A stretch of 64,000 bases of DNA, taken from NCBI GenBank assembly GCA_013216135.1, contig JABSOS010000012.1:31334-95333 (forward strand). The letters run 5' to 3'. The notes beneath the pieces are model-generated. The model saw only the letters and a list, made by a program, of their open reading frames with translations, was not told the DNA's origin and did no database searches. Made by a program: the position numbers and the translations under genes. Within the stretch, counting starts at the first letter, position 1. Every line of letters begins with the position of its first letter. Below are positions 42,902 through 52,548 of this stretch, one piece after another. The DNA comes from Candidatus Caenarcanales bacterium (GTDB lineage: Bacteria; Cyanobacteriota; Vampirovibrionia; LMEP-6097).

Positions 42902-44743
42902 ATGTCTCAAGTTTATAGAGTAGCTGATTTTATAATTGATTTTTTTGCTTCCAAAGGAACCAAAGATATATTTATGTTACCTGGTGGTGGAGCAATGTTC
43001 TTAAATGATGCCCTTCAGCAAAATAGTAAAGTAAATTTTGTACCCTGCCTACATGAACAAGCAGCAGTAATATCAGCTGAAGCCTATTCTCGTATCGATG
43101 AAAAAATTGGTGTAGCTATGGTTACTTCAGGACCCGGTGCAACCAATGCTATTACCCCAGTTGCTGGTGCCTGGATTGAATCTGTTCCTCTGATTATAAT
43201 ATCTGGACAAGCTAAGAGTACTGATTTAAAGCGGGGTTCAGGACTTCGCCAGAAAGGAGTTCAGGAAGTTGACATCATTTCAATGGTGAAAGAAATTACC
43301 AAGTATTCTAAGACTTTAAAACCAGAAGATGATTTCAACCATGAATTAAACAAAGCCTATCAACTCGCAATAGAAGGTCGCAAGGGGCCAGTCTGGTTGG
43401 ATATTCCTCTTGACGTTCAAGGTATGGCTTATCAATCTAAAACTGATCAAATCTTCTCAAATGATCTTATTAGTAAATCAGATTCAATTCAGCATATCTT
43501 TTCAAATGAACAAAAACTTCTTTTACAAAAATTCCTTGGGAACTCTAAAAAACCTTTATTATTACTTGGTCATGGATTAAGACTTGCAGGCTTAGTTGAT
43601 TATTTCAGGGGAATTGTAGATGAATTAGGCTTGCCTATTTTAACTACCTGGAATGCTTTAGATATATTGGATTTTGACCATGACTTACTAGTTGGAAGAC
43701 CTGGTACTGTTGCTATGAGAGCTGGAAATTTTGCCGTTCAAAATTGTGATTTGATTATTTCTATTGGTTCAAGTTTAGGTAATATTATTACCGCTTATAC
43801 CCCTTCAGGCTTTGCTCGAAATGCAAAAAAGGTAATTGTAGATATTGATCAAAATGAACTCAATAAATTTTCAGATTTTGACTTATTGATAAACACAGAC
43901 TTTTTGCAAGTTTTTGAAGTTTTATTAGAAGCAAAAAAAAATGATTTAAGCTCTTGGAAATCTCAATGTAATTCATGGAAGTATAGGTATAAAGATGAGG
44001 ATATTTCTGAAAAAGAGAATCAACAAAAAAAAGATATAAGTCACTTCCAATTTGTCAAAGCTCTTTCGAAAGCTTTACCAGAAGATCAATTGATTGTTAC
44101 AGGCAGCTCTGGGCTTGCAGTTGAATTCTTTTATACTTTTTTTGAAAACAAGCTGGGGCAAAGAGTATTTTTAACCTCTGGCTTAGGTGCTATGGGTTTT
44201 GGCTTGCCAGCAGCTATTGGTGCTTGCTACTCAAATAATAAGCAAGAGACTATTTGTGTTGAAAGTGATGGTAGTTTGCAACTTAATATTCAAGAACTAT
44301 CTACGCTAAGAAGAAATGACATACCTATAAAAGTTTTCATATTAAATAATAACGGCTATGCCTCTATTAGAAATACCCAAAGAAACTATTTTGAGGGTAG
44401 GCACATAGGTACTGATCATGATTCTGGTTTATTTATCCCAAGCTTTGAAGATATTGCTAAAACATATCAATTAAAATATTTCAAAATTGACAATAAAAAA
44501 TCAATTTTAGATGATATAAAGTATGCTTTAGAACATAAAGGCCCAGCTATTATAGATGTTCAGTTAGAACATAATGCCGCACTTGGTCCTAAAGTCTCTG
44601 CAATCCCACTTGCAAACGGGTCTATGGCTTCTATGCCTTTAGAGGATATGAGTCCACTTTTGAGTTTACTTAAGCTTAAGGAGGAGATGTCGGGAAATAT
44701 TTTAGATATCTCGGTTCAAGCTAGGAAAGGAGCTTTAGAGTGA
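42902..44743 (+). CDS. ThDP-dependent acetolactate synthase-like enzyme, 613 aa
   Basis: Paralogue of the enzyme at 17104-18966. CLHEQAAV carries the activating glutamate (E52), VTSGPGATNAI and ISGQAKS follow, and ESDGSLQLNIQEL with FILNNNGYASI is the Mg-ThDP motif, with serine for the first glycine of GDG. It overlaps the following methyltransferase gene by four bases (GTGA). The RfbG and RfbH genes about 2 kb downstream make the product that a YerE-like enzyme would extend with a two-carbon unit. No ilv genes are nearby. Family is certain, role inferred. Confidence 0.85.
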   Translation: MSQVYRVADFIIDFFASKGTKDIFMLPGGGAMFLNDALQQNSKVNFVPCLHEQAAVISAEAYSRIDEKIGVAMVTSGPGATNAITPVAGAWIESVPLIIISGQAKSTDLKRGSGLRQKGVQEVDIISMVKEITKYSKTLKPEDDFNHELNKAYQLAIEGRKGPVWLDIPLDVQGMAYQSKTDQIFSNDLISKSDSIQHIFSNEQKLLLQKFLGNSKKPLLLLGHGLRLAGLVDYFRGIVDELGLPILTTWNALDILDFDHDLLVGRPGTVAMRAGNFAVQNCDLIISIGSSLGNIITAYTPSGFARNAKKVIVDIDQNELNKFSDFDLLINTDFLQVFEVLLEAKKNDLSSWKSQCNSWKYRYKDEDISEKENQQKKDISHFQFVKALSKALPEDQLIVTGSSGLAVEFFYTFFENKLGQRVFLTSGLGAMGFGLPAAIGACYSNNKQETICVESDGSLQLNIQELSTLRRNDIPIKVFILNNNGYASIRNTQRNYFEGRHIGTDHDSGLFIPSFEDIAKTYQLKYFKIDNKKSILDDIKYALEHKGPAIIDVQLEHNAALGPKVSAIPLANGSMASMPLEDMSPLLSLLKLKEEMSGNILDISVQARKGALE

Positions 44744-45912
44744 GGGATTGTCCAGTTTGTACTAGCAAAGATTCTAATATTATTTTTGATATTAAATATC
44801 CTGTCCCTGAAACCCATTTTTTAGGAAATTATCAAACTATTAACTCTTGTAATAACTGCGGAATGATTTTCTCTGACTCATTTCGTGATCAAGCTTCATA
44901 TGATAAATATTACTTAAGTTTATCAAATTATAGTCCCTCTTCTGAAGATAACGATCCTGCAAACCAAGCTAGGATTGAAAAGACATACGCTCAGATAAAA
45001 AAACATATTACTTTCGATTCTAAAATTTGTGATTTGGGTTGTGGCTCTGCCTACCACCTAGAATACTTGCATTCTAAAGGCTATAAAAATTTGTCCGGGA
45101 TTGATGCTAGGCTTGAAATTGAGCAATCAAAATATACTTATTACCGTGAATTAATAAGCTCTTTTGATACTGGGATGTTGAAGCAATTTGATTTTATTAA
45201 ATGTATTGGAGTTTTAGAACATATATATGATTTAGATAAATTTTTAATTAATATTATTCGTGACTTAAACTTATCTAGTTATTTTTATGTAGAAGTCCCA
45301 GATGCATCTGAATATCACTGTAAAATTGTCTCACCACTTCAAGACTTTAACTTAGAACACGTTAATCATTTCTCAAAAAAATCAATGGAAAATATTGCTC
45401 TTAGATATAACCTAGATATGATTTTTGGTGAGACCATATATCAGCCTGAATCTTCAAATTATCAAATGCCAGTGATCAGCTGTTTGTTTAGGAAACCTGC
45501 TTCTCAGAATAAAAAAGCTAATGATTTGAAGTTTGATAATGATCTCATTTTAAATATAAATAAATATATTAAAAAATCCCAAGAAATTTTAGATCTTTAT
45601 AATAAATATATTGAAGATTTTACTCAGTCTCATAAGAGTATTTATATTTGGGGGGCTGGTCAGCTAGCTCTTAAATTAAGTAATTTGCAAATATTTACTA
45701 AGCTCAAAGTCGAAGCTTATATTGACAAGAATGCTTCGCAAAATACTATTAATAATATTAAGGTTGTAAGACCAAGTGTGGGATTGGATTCTGATATTCC
45801 TATCTTAATTTCATCGACTTTACACGAAAAATCAATTAGACAAGATATTAAAAATTTAGGGTTTGAAAATAAGACCCTTAGTCTTCCTGCAACAAATCTT
45901 TTAGAGAAATAA
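44740..45912 (+). CDS. sugar C-methyltransferase-type protein, 390 aa
   Basis: The N-terminal zinc domain has CPVC and SCNNCG; SAM motif I is ICDLGCGSAYHLEYL; the C-terminal domain begins near residue 300 with SIYIWGAGQLALKL, the Rossmann-like end of sugar C-methyltransferases. The catalytic region contains EVPDASEYH and FNLEHVNHFS. These enzymes methylate carbons of NDP-keto-deoxysugars. Coupled to the ThDP gene by a four-base overlap and convergent with the next, similar methyltransferase (35-base overlap of 3' ends). Confidence 0.82.
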   Translation: MRDCPVCTSKDSNIIFDIKYPVPETHFLGNYQTINSCNNCGMIFSDSFRDQASYDKYYLSLSNYSPSSEDNDPANQARIEKTYAQIKKHITFDSKICDLGCGSAYHLEYLHSKGYKNLSGIDARLEIEQSKYTYYRELISSFDTGMLKQFDFIKCIGVLEHIYDLDKFLINIIRDLNLSSYFYVEVPDASEYHCKIVSPLQDFNLEHVNHFSKKSMENIALRYNLDMIFGETIYQPESSNYQMPVISCLFRKPASQNKKANDLKFDNDLILNINKYIKKSQEILDLYNKYIEDFTQSHKSIYIWGAGQLALKLSNLQIFTKLKVEAYIDKNASQNTINNIKVVRPSVGLDSDIPILISSTLHEKSIRQDIKNLGFENKTLSLPATNLLEK

Positions 45913-46924
45913 TTTTATTAAATTGAATATTATTATTTTTTATGTACTCTAAAATTTCATTTGTATTATTACCAGAGGCTATTATTAGACTTTCTAGATT
46001 TTGACTATTGATCAACGATGAAGGAGTAATTGTACTGAAAACTTTATCAAATAATTGAATTGATGTAATGCTATTGTCTATAAATCCACTTACAGATTCT
46101 ATGTCAATGAAATCTTTAACATATCCATGGAAATCACCACCTAATCCCCAAATATAATAATTGCTAGGTACTATCTCTTTAATTCTTTCTTTGAGATTAT
46201 ATTCATTAGATTTTAATTTCGCTATAACTCTTATTGAGTTTTGATATGAGGCTGATTCATAATGTCCAGATGAATTCTGCAATACTTCATATCCATACTT
46301 TTCTAAAAGATAGTTAAGTGAAATGATGCTAAAGCTATGAATATGTTCTAGGTTGGGATCTTCCTCTATATATTCACTGCCACTTTGATTGGGGACTTCA
46401 AGGTATAAAAAACAATTGGGGGCTGAAAGCTTTTTTAGTGTTAAAAATATTGACTCCAGATCTTCAATATGTTCTAACACATGAAAGGAGCAAATAAGAT
46501 CAAACTTATTTGTTTCATCTAAATCAATCTCTGAAATGTTTTTATATAATCTATCTACATTTTCTTGAGCTAGATTTTGATCAAGAGAAGGTTCTATTCC
46601 TGTTGTAATTATATGAACCTGATTTTTTTTTAAATGATGCAAAAAAAAGCCTTCGGCACAACCAAGCTCTAAAATACATTTTGCATTCCATTTACTACTA
46701 AAGAAATCATTTAGATATTTAAACCTTGATTGTGTTTTTTCTTTTAGATTATTTAGATCTTTATTTCTATGAGCCATAGCACTATAATCTCTTTTGCTGA
46801 TAATTTTTCTGACCTTATATCCACAATTCGGACAATGAAACCAATTTTGATTTTGTTCTAAAGGAGATGAACAACAAATACAAATATTTTTATTCTTTTG
46901 AGATATATTAGCTGAATTGAGCAT
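45878..46924 (-). CDS. methyltransferase with zinc domain, 348 aa
   Basis: Same architecture as its neighbour but on the other strand: CICCSSPL and HCPNCGYKV near the N-terminus, ILELGCAEGFFLHHL as SAM motif I, FHVLEHIEDLES, then EVPNQSGSEYIEEDPNLEHI, and a C-terminal Rossmann-like domain starting YYIWGLGGDFHGYV. A TAGAAT element eight bases before the ATG suggests a leaderless transcript. It is divergent from rfbG, from which it is separated by about 70 bases. The substrate is a sugar or sugar-carrier by family. Confidence 0.78.
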   Translation of the reverse strand: MLNSANISQKNKNICICCSSPLEQNQNWFHCPNCGYKVRKIISKRDYSAMAHRNKDLNNLKEKTQSRFKYLNDFFSSKWNAKCILELGCAEGFFLHHLKKNQVHIITTGIEPSLDQNLAQENVDRLYKNISEIDLDETNKFDLICSFHVLEHIEDLESIFLTLKKLSAPNCFLYLEVPNQSGSEYIEEDPNLEHIHSFSIISLNYLLEKYGYEVLQNSSGHYESASYQNSIRVIAKLKSNEYNLKERIKEIVPSNYYIWGLGGDFHGYVKDFIDIESVSGFIDNSITSIQLFDKVFSTITPSSLINSQNLESLIIASGNNTNEILEYIKNNNIQFNKIISLKDLLQED

Positions 46925-46994
46925 AGCTTATGATTCTATTTTATTCCACTTTTGAATTAGATTGAAAGGAGTAATTTGTGGGAAATTAATATAT

Positions 46995-48095
46995 ATGTCA
47001 AATAATTTCCTTGGTTTATATAAAAATAAAAAGGTCTTAATTACTGGGCATACAGGTTTTAAAGGTGCATGGCTTAGTCAGATTTTATTGGAATTTGAGG
47101 CAAAACTTGCTGGGATTGCACTTAAACCAAAGAATAATAATGATTTATATAATCTTTTACGCTTAGAAGATAAAATGATTTCACATATTTTTGATTTGAG
47201 AGATATTGAAAAACTTGAAAAAGTAATCATAGATTTCAAACCAGATTTTATTTTTCACTTAGCTGCTCAATCTTTAGTTTTAGACTCATATCAACACCCT
47301 TACAATACAATCTCTACAAATATCATTTCTACATTAAATATTTTAGAGCTATTAAAGAGACTAAATTTGGAAACTATTTTAGTTAACGTTACATCTGATA
47401 AGTGCTATGAAAACACTAATCAAGCTATTCCTTTTAAAGAAGGGGATCCACTTGGAGGGATAGATCCCTATAGCGCAAGTAAAGCAATGGTAGAAATACT
47501 TGCAAACTCATATAACCAATCATTTTTTAAAAAAGAATCTAAAGTTAAGATGTTTTCTGTTCGTGCTGGTAATGTATTTGGTGGTGGCGACTGGGCAGCT
47601 AATCGTTTGGTTCCAGATATCATAAAAAATATGATTAGTGGTGCAGAGATATATTTGCGTAATCCTGAATCTACTCGTCCTTGGCAGCATGTACTTGAAC
47701 CCCTAGGAGCTTATTTACAGTTAGCTGCATATTATTATAATTTGGATACTCATGATTCCTCGAATTTCTCAGATGCCTGGAATATTGCCCCTGGATCAAC
47801 TTCGCAGCTTAAGGTTGTTGATTTCGTTAAAGTCTTTATTAGATTTTGGGGGGATGAAAATATTAAAATTCAGATCAACCGTGAAGAAAATAAACCTTAT
47901 GAAGCAAAGACTTTAGGACTGTCATCAGAAAAGATAATAAGGGAACTTGGTTGGAGACCAAAGCTAAATATTCAGGATGCGATCAAGATTACAGTTGACT
48001 GGTACAAAGCTTGTGTTAATTTAGATAATGTAGAGCTTATTACAAAAAAACAAATTAATGAATATTTTAAGAAACTTAATCAAACAGTTAGCTAA
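46995..48095 (+). CDS. rfbG: CDP-glucose 4,6-dehydratase
   Basis: Converts CDP-glucose from RfbF to CDP-4-keto-6-deoxyglucose. VLITGHTGFKGAWLS is the NAD-binding start typical of RfbG/DdhB, VTSDKCYEN and YSASKAM give the catalytic Thr-Asp-Lys and YxxxK, and AGNVFGGGDWAANRLVPDI is diagnostic. A TTG at 46962 keeps the frame open, but MSNNFLGLYKNKK from ATG 46995 is the family N-terminus (366 aa). rfbH begins before this gene ends (38-base overlap). Confidence 0.94.
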   Translation: MSNNFLGLYKNKKVLITGHTGFKGAWLSQILLEFEAKLAGIALKPKNNNDLYNLLRLEDKMISHIFDLRDIEKLEKVIIDFKPDFIFHLAAQSLVLDSYQHPYNTISTNIISTLNILELLKRLNLETILVNVTSDKCYENTNQAIPFKEGDPLGGIDPYSASKAMVEILANSYNQSFFKKESKVKMFSVRAGNVFGGGDWAANRLVPDIIKNMISGAEIYLRNPESTRPWQHVLEPLGAYLQLAAYYYNLDTHDSSNFSDAWNIAPGSTSQLKVVDFVKVFIRFWGDENIKIQINREENKPYEAKTLGLSSEKIIRELGWRPKLNIQDAIKITVDWYKACVNLDNVELITKKQINEYFKKLNQTVS

Positions 48096-49401
48096 ACTAT
48101 ATTTTTTTGTTAACGATAAAGGTAATAAAAAAAAGCAATATATTCCTGTTTCTGGAAAAGTTTTAAACTCTGAATTACTAGAGAACTTGATTGATGCTTC
48201 ACTTGATATGTGGCTTACAACGGGCCGCTTTAATAAAAAATTTGAAAAAGCCTTAAGAGAATTTTTTGATCATAAATATGCACTAACAGTTAACTCTGGT
48301 TCATCTGCTAATTTACTTGCATTTTCAAGTCTTACCTCACATCTCCTTGGAGAAAGGCAAATAAAAAAAGATGATGAGGTGATTTGTGTAGCTGCTGCTT
48401 TCCCTACAACTGTAAATCCAATTATTCAGAACTCATGTATACCTGTTTTTGTTGATATAGAAAGAGATACACATAATATCAATACTAAGCAAATTAAAGA
48501 AGCTATTTCCGAAAAGACTAAGGCGATTTTTATAGCTCATACTTTGGGTAATCCTTTTAATTTAAGAGAAGTAAAAAGCATTTGTGACCAGTATAATTTA
48601 TGGTTAATTGAGGATAATTGTGATGCTTTTGGCTCAAGGTTTGATTCTAAGTTAACTGGTACTTGGGGGGACATTTCAACTTTAAGCTTTTATCCAGCCC
48701 ACCATATTACTACAGGTGAAGGTGGAGCAGTTTTGACTAGTAACCCTATACTTTATAAAGCTTTGCTTTCAATGCGAGACTGGGGTAGAGATTGTTGGTG
48801 TCCATCGGGGGAAGATAATACTTGTGGAAAGAGGTTTTCTTTTAAGTTAGGTAACTTAAGTCAAGGTTATGACCATAAATATATTTATTCTCATATTGGT
48901 TACAATTTGAAAATTACGGATATGCAGGCTGCCTGTGGCTTAGCACAGATTAAACAAGTTAATAAGTTTATAGAATCTAGAAAAGCTAATTTTAAATATT
49001 TATTTGAAGCTTTCAAAAATTTTGAAAAATACTTTTATTTACCAGTATATTTACAAGGCTCTGATCCATCTTGGTTTGGCTTTCCTTTGACGATACGTGA
49101 AAATGTTGATTTCTCTAGAGTTGATCTCGTATCATTTTTAGAAGAAAATAATATTGGTACCAGATTACTTTTCGGTGGGAACATACTTAGGCAACCGGCT
49201 TACTTAGTCAGTAATTATAAATTTAAGGTACGTAATTCAAAGATTCTTACAGCCTCAGATATTGATGATTTCATTTATGAGCAGTTACCTGAGACTGACT
49301 ATGTTAGTTCAAATACTTTTTGGATAGGAACATACCCTGGTTTAAGTAACGATGACTTAGATCACATCATTCATACTGTTGATAGTTTTTTGAAACGATA
49401 G
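48058..49401 (+). CDS. rfbH: CDP-4-keto-6-deoxyglucose 3-dehydrase (E1)
   Basis: PMP-dependent iron-sulphur enzyme that removes the 3-hydroxyl to give the CDP-3,6-dideoxy-4-keto sugar. FYPAHHITTGEGG has histidine where aminotransferases have the PLP lysine, as in DdhC/AscC. The four cluster cysteines show the exact family spacing C-X57-C-X-C-X7-C, from DNC through RDCWCPSGEDNTC. The length of 447 aa fits. The E3 reductase partner (AscD/DdhD) is not in the window. It overlaps rfbG by 38 bases. Confidence 0.95.
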   Translation: MNILRNLIKQLAKLYFFVNDKGNKKKQYIPVSGKVLNSELLENLIDASLDMWLTTGRFNKKFEKALREFFDHKYALTVNSGSSANLLAFSSLTSHLLGERQIKKDDEVICVAAAFPTTVNPIIQNSCIPVFVDIERDTHNINTKQIKEAISEKTKAIFIAHTLGNPFNLREVKSICDQYNLWLIEDNCDAFGSRFDSKLTGTWGDISTLSFYPAHHITTGEGGAVLTSNPILYKALLSMRDWGRDCWCPSGEDNTCGKRFSFKLGNLSQGYDHKYIYSHIGYNLKITDMQAACGLAQIKQVNKFIESRKANFKYLFEAFKNFEKYFYLPVYLQGSDPSWFGFPLTIRENVDFSRVDLVSFLEENNIGTRLLFGGNILRQPAYLVSNYKFKVRNSKILTASDIDDFIYEQLPETDYVSSNTFWIGTYPGLSNDDLDHIIHTVDSFLKR

Positions 49402-49465
49402 TCTAGATATATGTTTTTTAATGCCTTTATTTAGGGTTTAATTAAGCTATTAGGACTTAAATCGT

Positions 49466-51325
49466 ATGACAAATAAATCTTTAAAGAAAAAAAAGATGTT
49501 CATGGATCAAAATATAGAATCCAAAATCAAGGATTTCATCATTAATGATAGAATCCTTGACTTGAAAAAATATTTGAATTCATTTGCTAAAGATTTTTCA
49601 TTAAGTATTTTATATTTTCACACCGCAAAACTTTTAACGCAGTACAACTATTTGGCTGAAGCAGAGGAATTTTATCGAAAGATACTTTTCAATGATCCTT
49701 ATGATAAATTTACTATTGCTGGATTGGGTGTTTTACTGTCAGCTCAGGCTGGCAGAGAAGATGAAGCTTTAGAGTACTTGTTAGATGCAGTTAAATTAGA
49801 TCCAAAGCAAAGTGAATTAAATAGAATTATAGGATATATTTATTCGGATAAAAAAAAGTATTTTCAAGCGAAAAGATTTTATGAAAAAGAGTTTGAAATT
49901 CTCAGGAAAAAGAGTCTGGAGCCTAATCCTCAAATGATTGTTCAATATGGTACAGCTTGTTCTCAGGTCGGAGATATCAATAATGCGATGGAATATCATG
50001 AAAAGGCATTAAAATTTTTCCCAAATGTAATCGAATTTTATGGTGAAATGATTTTTACTCTGTCTCATTCTGAATATTTTAATGATTTTATGGTTAATGA
50101 TATTGCAAAAAGATGTATTCAAACATCTATATACAATCATGATTTCTATGAAAAGCATAGTCAAGAAATAAGAGAGATAACTAATAAAAATGACTATTTA
50201 TCTTCTAATAAAATTAAAGTTGGTATTCTATCAGGATCAATGCATGGCAACAATGCGGAGAGATTTGTATCCGATATTATTGAATATCTTGATTATAGTA
50301 AGGTTGATTTATATATTTACTACACTGGTAATCAATATGATTTCCTAACAAATAAATTTGAAAGACTATCTAGTTCATTTAAGCAGTTAAAGCATGGTGA
50401 GCATCTTAAAAATGCTCAAGTTATAGCTGAAGATGGTATTCATATATTATTAGATACCGTTGGATATATGAAAGGACAAAATTTAACAATTTTCTCTTTT
50501 AAACCAGCCCCAATTCAATGTTTAGGTTATGGGTACTGGGGAACTTCTGGGTTGAAGGAGATGGATTATATATTCTTAACTAATGGATGTGTATCATCAG
50601 AGTTAGCAGAGAGTTATTGTGAAGAAATTATAGGTTTATCTGCTTTTTATTATAATACTTTATTTAAAGGCTTGAAAATTTTAACACCTCCTAATGGACG
50701 TAAAGGGTATATCACTTTTGGTTGTCAAAATCGAATGCAGAAAGTGAATAAAAAGGTTCTTGCTCTTTGGGCTGAAATTTTAAGTAGAGTAGAAAATTCA
50801 AAATTACTTTTAACAATTAGTGATGACTCTGGTAACTTTGCTAAAAATACTCATGATTTTCTTAGTAGCTGTGGTATTGACTCTTCGAGGGTTTTAATTC
50901 TAAATGGATATACGGGTTTATCATACTTGGAGATTTATAACCAAATTGACATAGTTCTTGACCCTTTTCCTTTTTCAGGTGGTTGCACTTCTTTTGATGC
51001 TCTTTCGATGGGAAAGCCTATAATTACATATAGATATCCTAGTACAGTTCTTGGTCGTATTACCTCTGATTTTCTTGAAGAAATGTCATTAAGTGAGTTA
51101 ATAGCAGACTCACAAGAAGATTACATTAACAAGGCTTGTGATCTTGCTAGCCAGGCTAAAAGAATAAACTATTACCATAATATTATCCCTGATAAATATA
51201 AACAATCCAAGTTTGGTAGTGCTCAGTTCTGTGGTGAGGAATTACAGCATAAAATAGAGTGGATGTTTAGACAAAAGTTTGGGACTTTACCATGGGAAAA
51301 TAATAGATACAGAACAAGTTCCTAA
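49466..51325 (+). CDS. TPR-GT41 (SPINDLY/OGT-type) glycosyltransferase, 619 aa
   Basis: Close paralogue of the 611-aa protein at 37171-39006 along its whole length. It shares the TPR half (YNYLAEAEEFYRKILFNDPY) and the GT41 motifs ILSGSMHGNNAERF, CLGYGYWGTSGLKEMDY, FGCQNRMQKVN and LDPFPFSGGCTSFDALSMG. It also shares the divergent first catalytic block. It ends 76 bases before the flagellin gene that converges on it, so flagellin is an attractive acceptor. The start at ATG 49466 may not be exact, since a second ATG lies ten codons in. Confidence 0.86.
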   Translation: MTNKSLKKKKMFMDQNIESKIKDFIINDRILDLKKYLNSFAKDFSLSILYFHTAKLLTQYNYLAEAEEFYRKILFNDPYDKFTIAGLGVLLSAQAGREDEALEYLLDAVKLDPKQSELNRIIGYIYSDKKKYFQAKRFYEKEFEILRKKSLEPNPQMIVQYGTACSQVGDINNAMEYHEKALKFFPNVIEFYGEMIFTLSHSEYFNDFMVNDIAKRCIQTSIYNHDFYEKHSQEIREITNKNDYLSSNKIKVGILSGSMHGNNAERFVSDIIEYLDYSKVDLYIYYTGNQYDFLTNKFERLSSSFKQLKHGEHLKNAQVIAEDGIHILLDTVGYMKGQNLTIFSFKPAPIQCLGYGYWGTSGLKEMDYIFLTNGCVSSELAESYCEEIIGLSAFYYNTLFKGLKILTPPNGRKGYITFGCQNRMQKVNKKVLALWAEILSRVENSKLLLTISDDSGNFAKNTHDFLSSCGIDSSRVLILNGYTGLSYLEIYNQIDIVLDPFPFSGGCTSFDALSMGKPIITYRYPSTVLGRITSDFLEEMSLSELIADSQEDYINKACDLASQAKRINYYHNIIPDKYKQSKFGSAQFCGEELQHKIEWMFRQKFGTLPWENNRYRTSS

Positions 51326-51352
51326 GAATTGCTCTGTATCTAGCGTAACCAA

Positions 51353-51375
51353 TTCTAAACTGATGGAGTCTAGAA
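51353..51375. terminator. possible bidirectional terminator between GT41 gene and flagellin 1
   Basis: A 9-bp stem with one G-T pair (TTCTAAACT against AGTCTAGAA) and loop GATGG lies in the 76-base gap between these converging genes. No strong T-run follows on either strand, so it would be a weak intrinsic terminator. Confidence 0.35.
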
Positions 51376-51401
51376 CTAAGGTGAATCAATAATTATAAAA
51401 A

Positions 51402-52307
51402 TTATGGTAATAAGTTGAGTGCAAGCTGAGGTGTAGAGTTAGCCTGAGTAAGCATAGTAGCGGCAGATTGCTGAAGAATCTGTGCCTTAGTAACTTCAGA
51501 ACTTTCAGCAGCAATATCAGCATCCATGATTCTGGATCTAGCCCCTCTAAGGCTTTCTGCGTATCTATCTAAATAGTCTAAATTACTCTGTAGTGAATTT
51601 TCATATGCGCCAACCGTAGATCTCATTCTTGAAATATTGTTGATCATAGTATCAAGCTGGGTAAGTGCATTGCTGGTAGGAGTACCAGAAGTTCCACCTA
51701 GACTAGCTACTCCAGTTGAACCAATTGTAAATTCGCTGAGAGGAGCATTGACTCCTTGTCCAATTGACCCGTCAGAGGTCGTGCTGAAATTAACTAGGAA
51801 GCCGACATCTGACGTAGTTCCAGCAGAGGTTTTCATTACTAATGTATTTCCATCTTCCGCACCGATTTGTAAAGTAATATCTTCTTGTCCATCAAGAAGG
51901 TTAACTCCGTTAAACTTAGCTTGTGTTCCCATATCATCTATGGCTTGAACTCTTTCATTAATTTCTCTTTGGATGGCAGAAAGCTCATCTTCAGAATTAG
52001 TACCATTGAAAGCTTGAACAGTAAGTTCTCTTATTCTTTGTAAATTGTCTTGAACAGTAGATAGTGCTCCATCTAATGTTGAGATCATCGCCATACCGTC
52101 TCCGATATTTCTTTTAGCTTGATCCATACCTCGAATGAGGGTTGTCATTTTTTGTGAAATTGAAAGTCCGGCAGCATCATCTCCGGCTCTATTAATTCTG
52201 AAACCAGTTGATAATCTTTCAATAGATTTTTCAACCATTTTTGTATTTGTTCTAAGCGAACGTTGCGCAAAGAGACTTTGCGTGTTCGTATTAATAATAA
52301 TACCCAT
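51402..52307 (-). CDS. fliC: flagellin, canonical type, 301 aa
   Basis: Structural protein of the flagellar filament. The N-terminal D0/D1 domain starts MGIIINTNTQSLFAQRSL and has STGFRINRAGDDAAGLSIS, the classical flagellin core. DMGTQAKFNGVNLLDG and the C-terminal IMDADIAAESSEV...LTQAN are also typical. The variable D2/D3 part is very short, near residues 160-215, and is rich in Ser/Thr, so it offers O-glycosylation sites. A strong AAGGAGG ribosome site and a sigma-28-type promoter (52356-52382) precede it. Confidence 0.95.
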   Translation of the reverse strand: MGIIINTNTQSLFAQRSLRTNTKMVEKSIERLSTGFRINRAGDDAAGLSISQKMTTLIRGMDQAKRNIGDGMAMISTLDGALSTVQDNLQRIRELTVQAFNGTNSEDELSAIQREINERVQAIDDMGTQAKFNGVNLLDGQEDITLQIGAEDGNTLVMKTSAGTTSDVGFLVNFSTTSDGSIGQGVNAPLSEFTIGSTGVASLGGTSGTPTSNALTQLDTMINNISRMRSTVGAYENSLQSNLDYLDRYAESLRGARSRIMDADIAAESSEVTKAQILQQSAATMLTQANSTPQLALNLLP

Positions 52308-52355
52308 GTCTAACCTCCTTAATTAAGACCTAGTGTGAATTAGTTACAAAGGTAT

Positions 52356-52382
52356 TTATCGGAGCTTTTACGCAAGTCTGTA
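52356..52382 (-). promoter_or_regulatory. sigma-28 (FliA)-type promoter of flagellin 1
   Basis: On the minus strand TACAGACT (52375-52382), 11 bases, then TCCGATAA (52356-52363). The sigma-28 consensus is TAAAGTTT-N11-GCCGATAA; the -10 matches at 7 of 8 positions and the -35 at 5 of 8. Confidence 0.65.
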
Positions 52383-52548
52383 GTGATATATGCAAATATA
52401 CTGTAAAAAGCTTATGCCTAGAATAAATCTTTTAAATAAACTGATTCATAAGAATTGAAAACATGGCTTATTGGGTTTAGATTTTTCTAGTGTACTAATT
52501 TAGAGGTCTTAATAAGAAGGTTTAGGTTTCAACCTTCAAATTTAGTTC

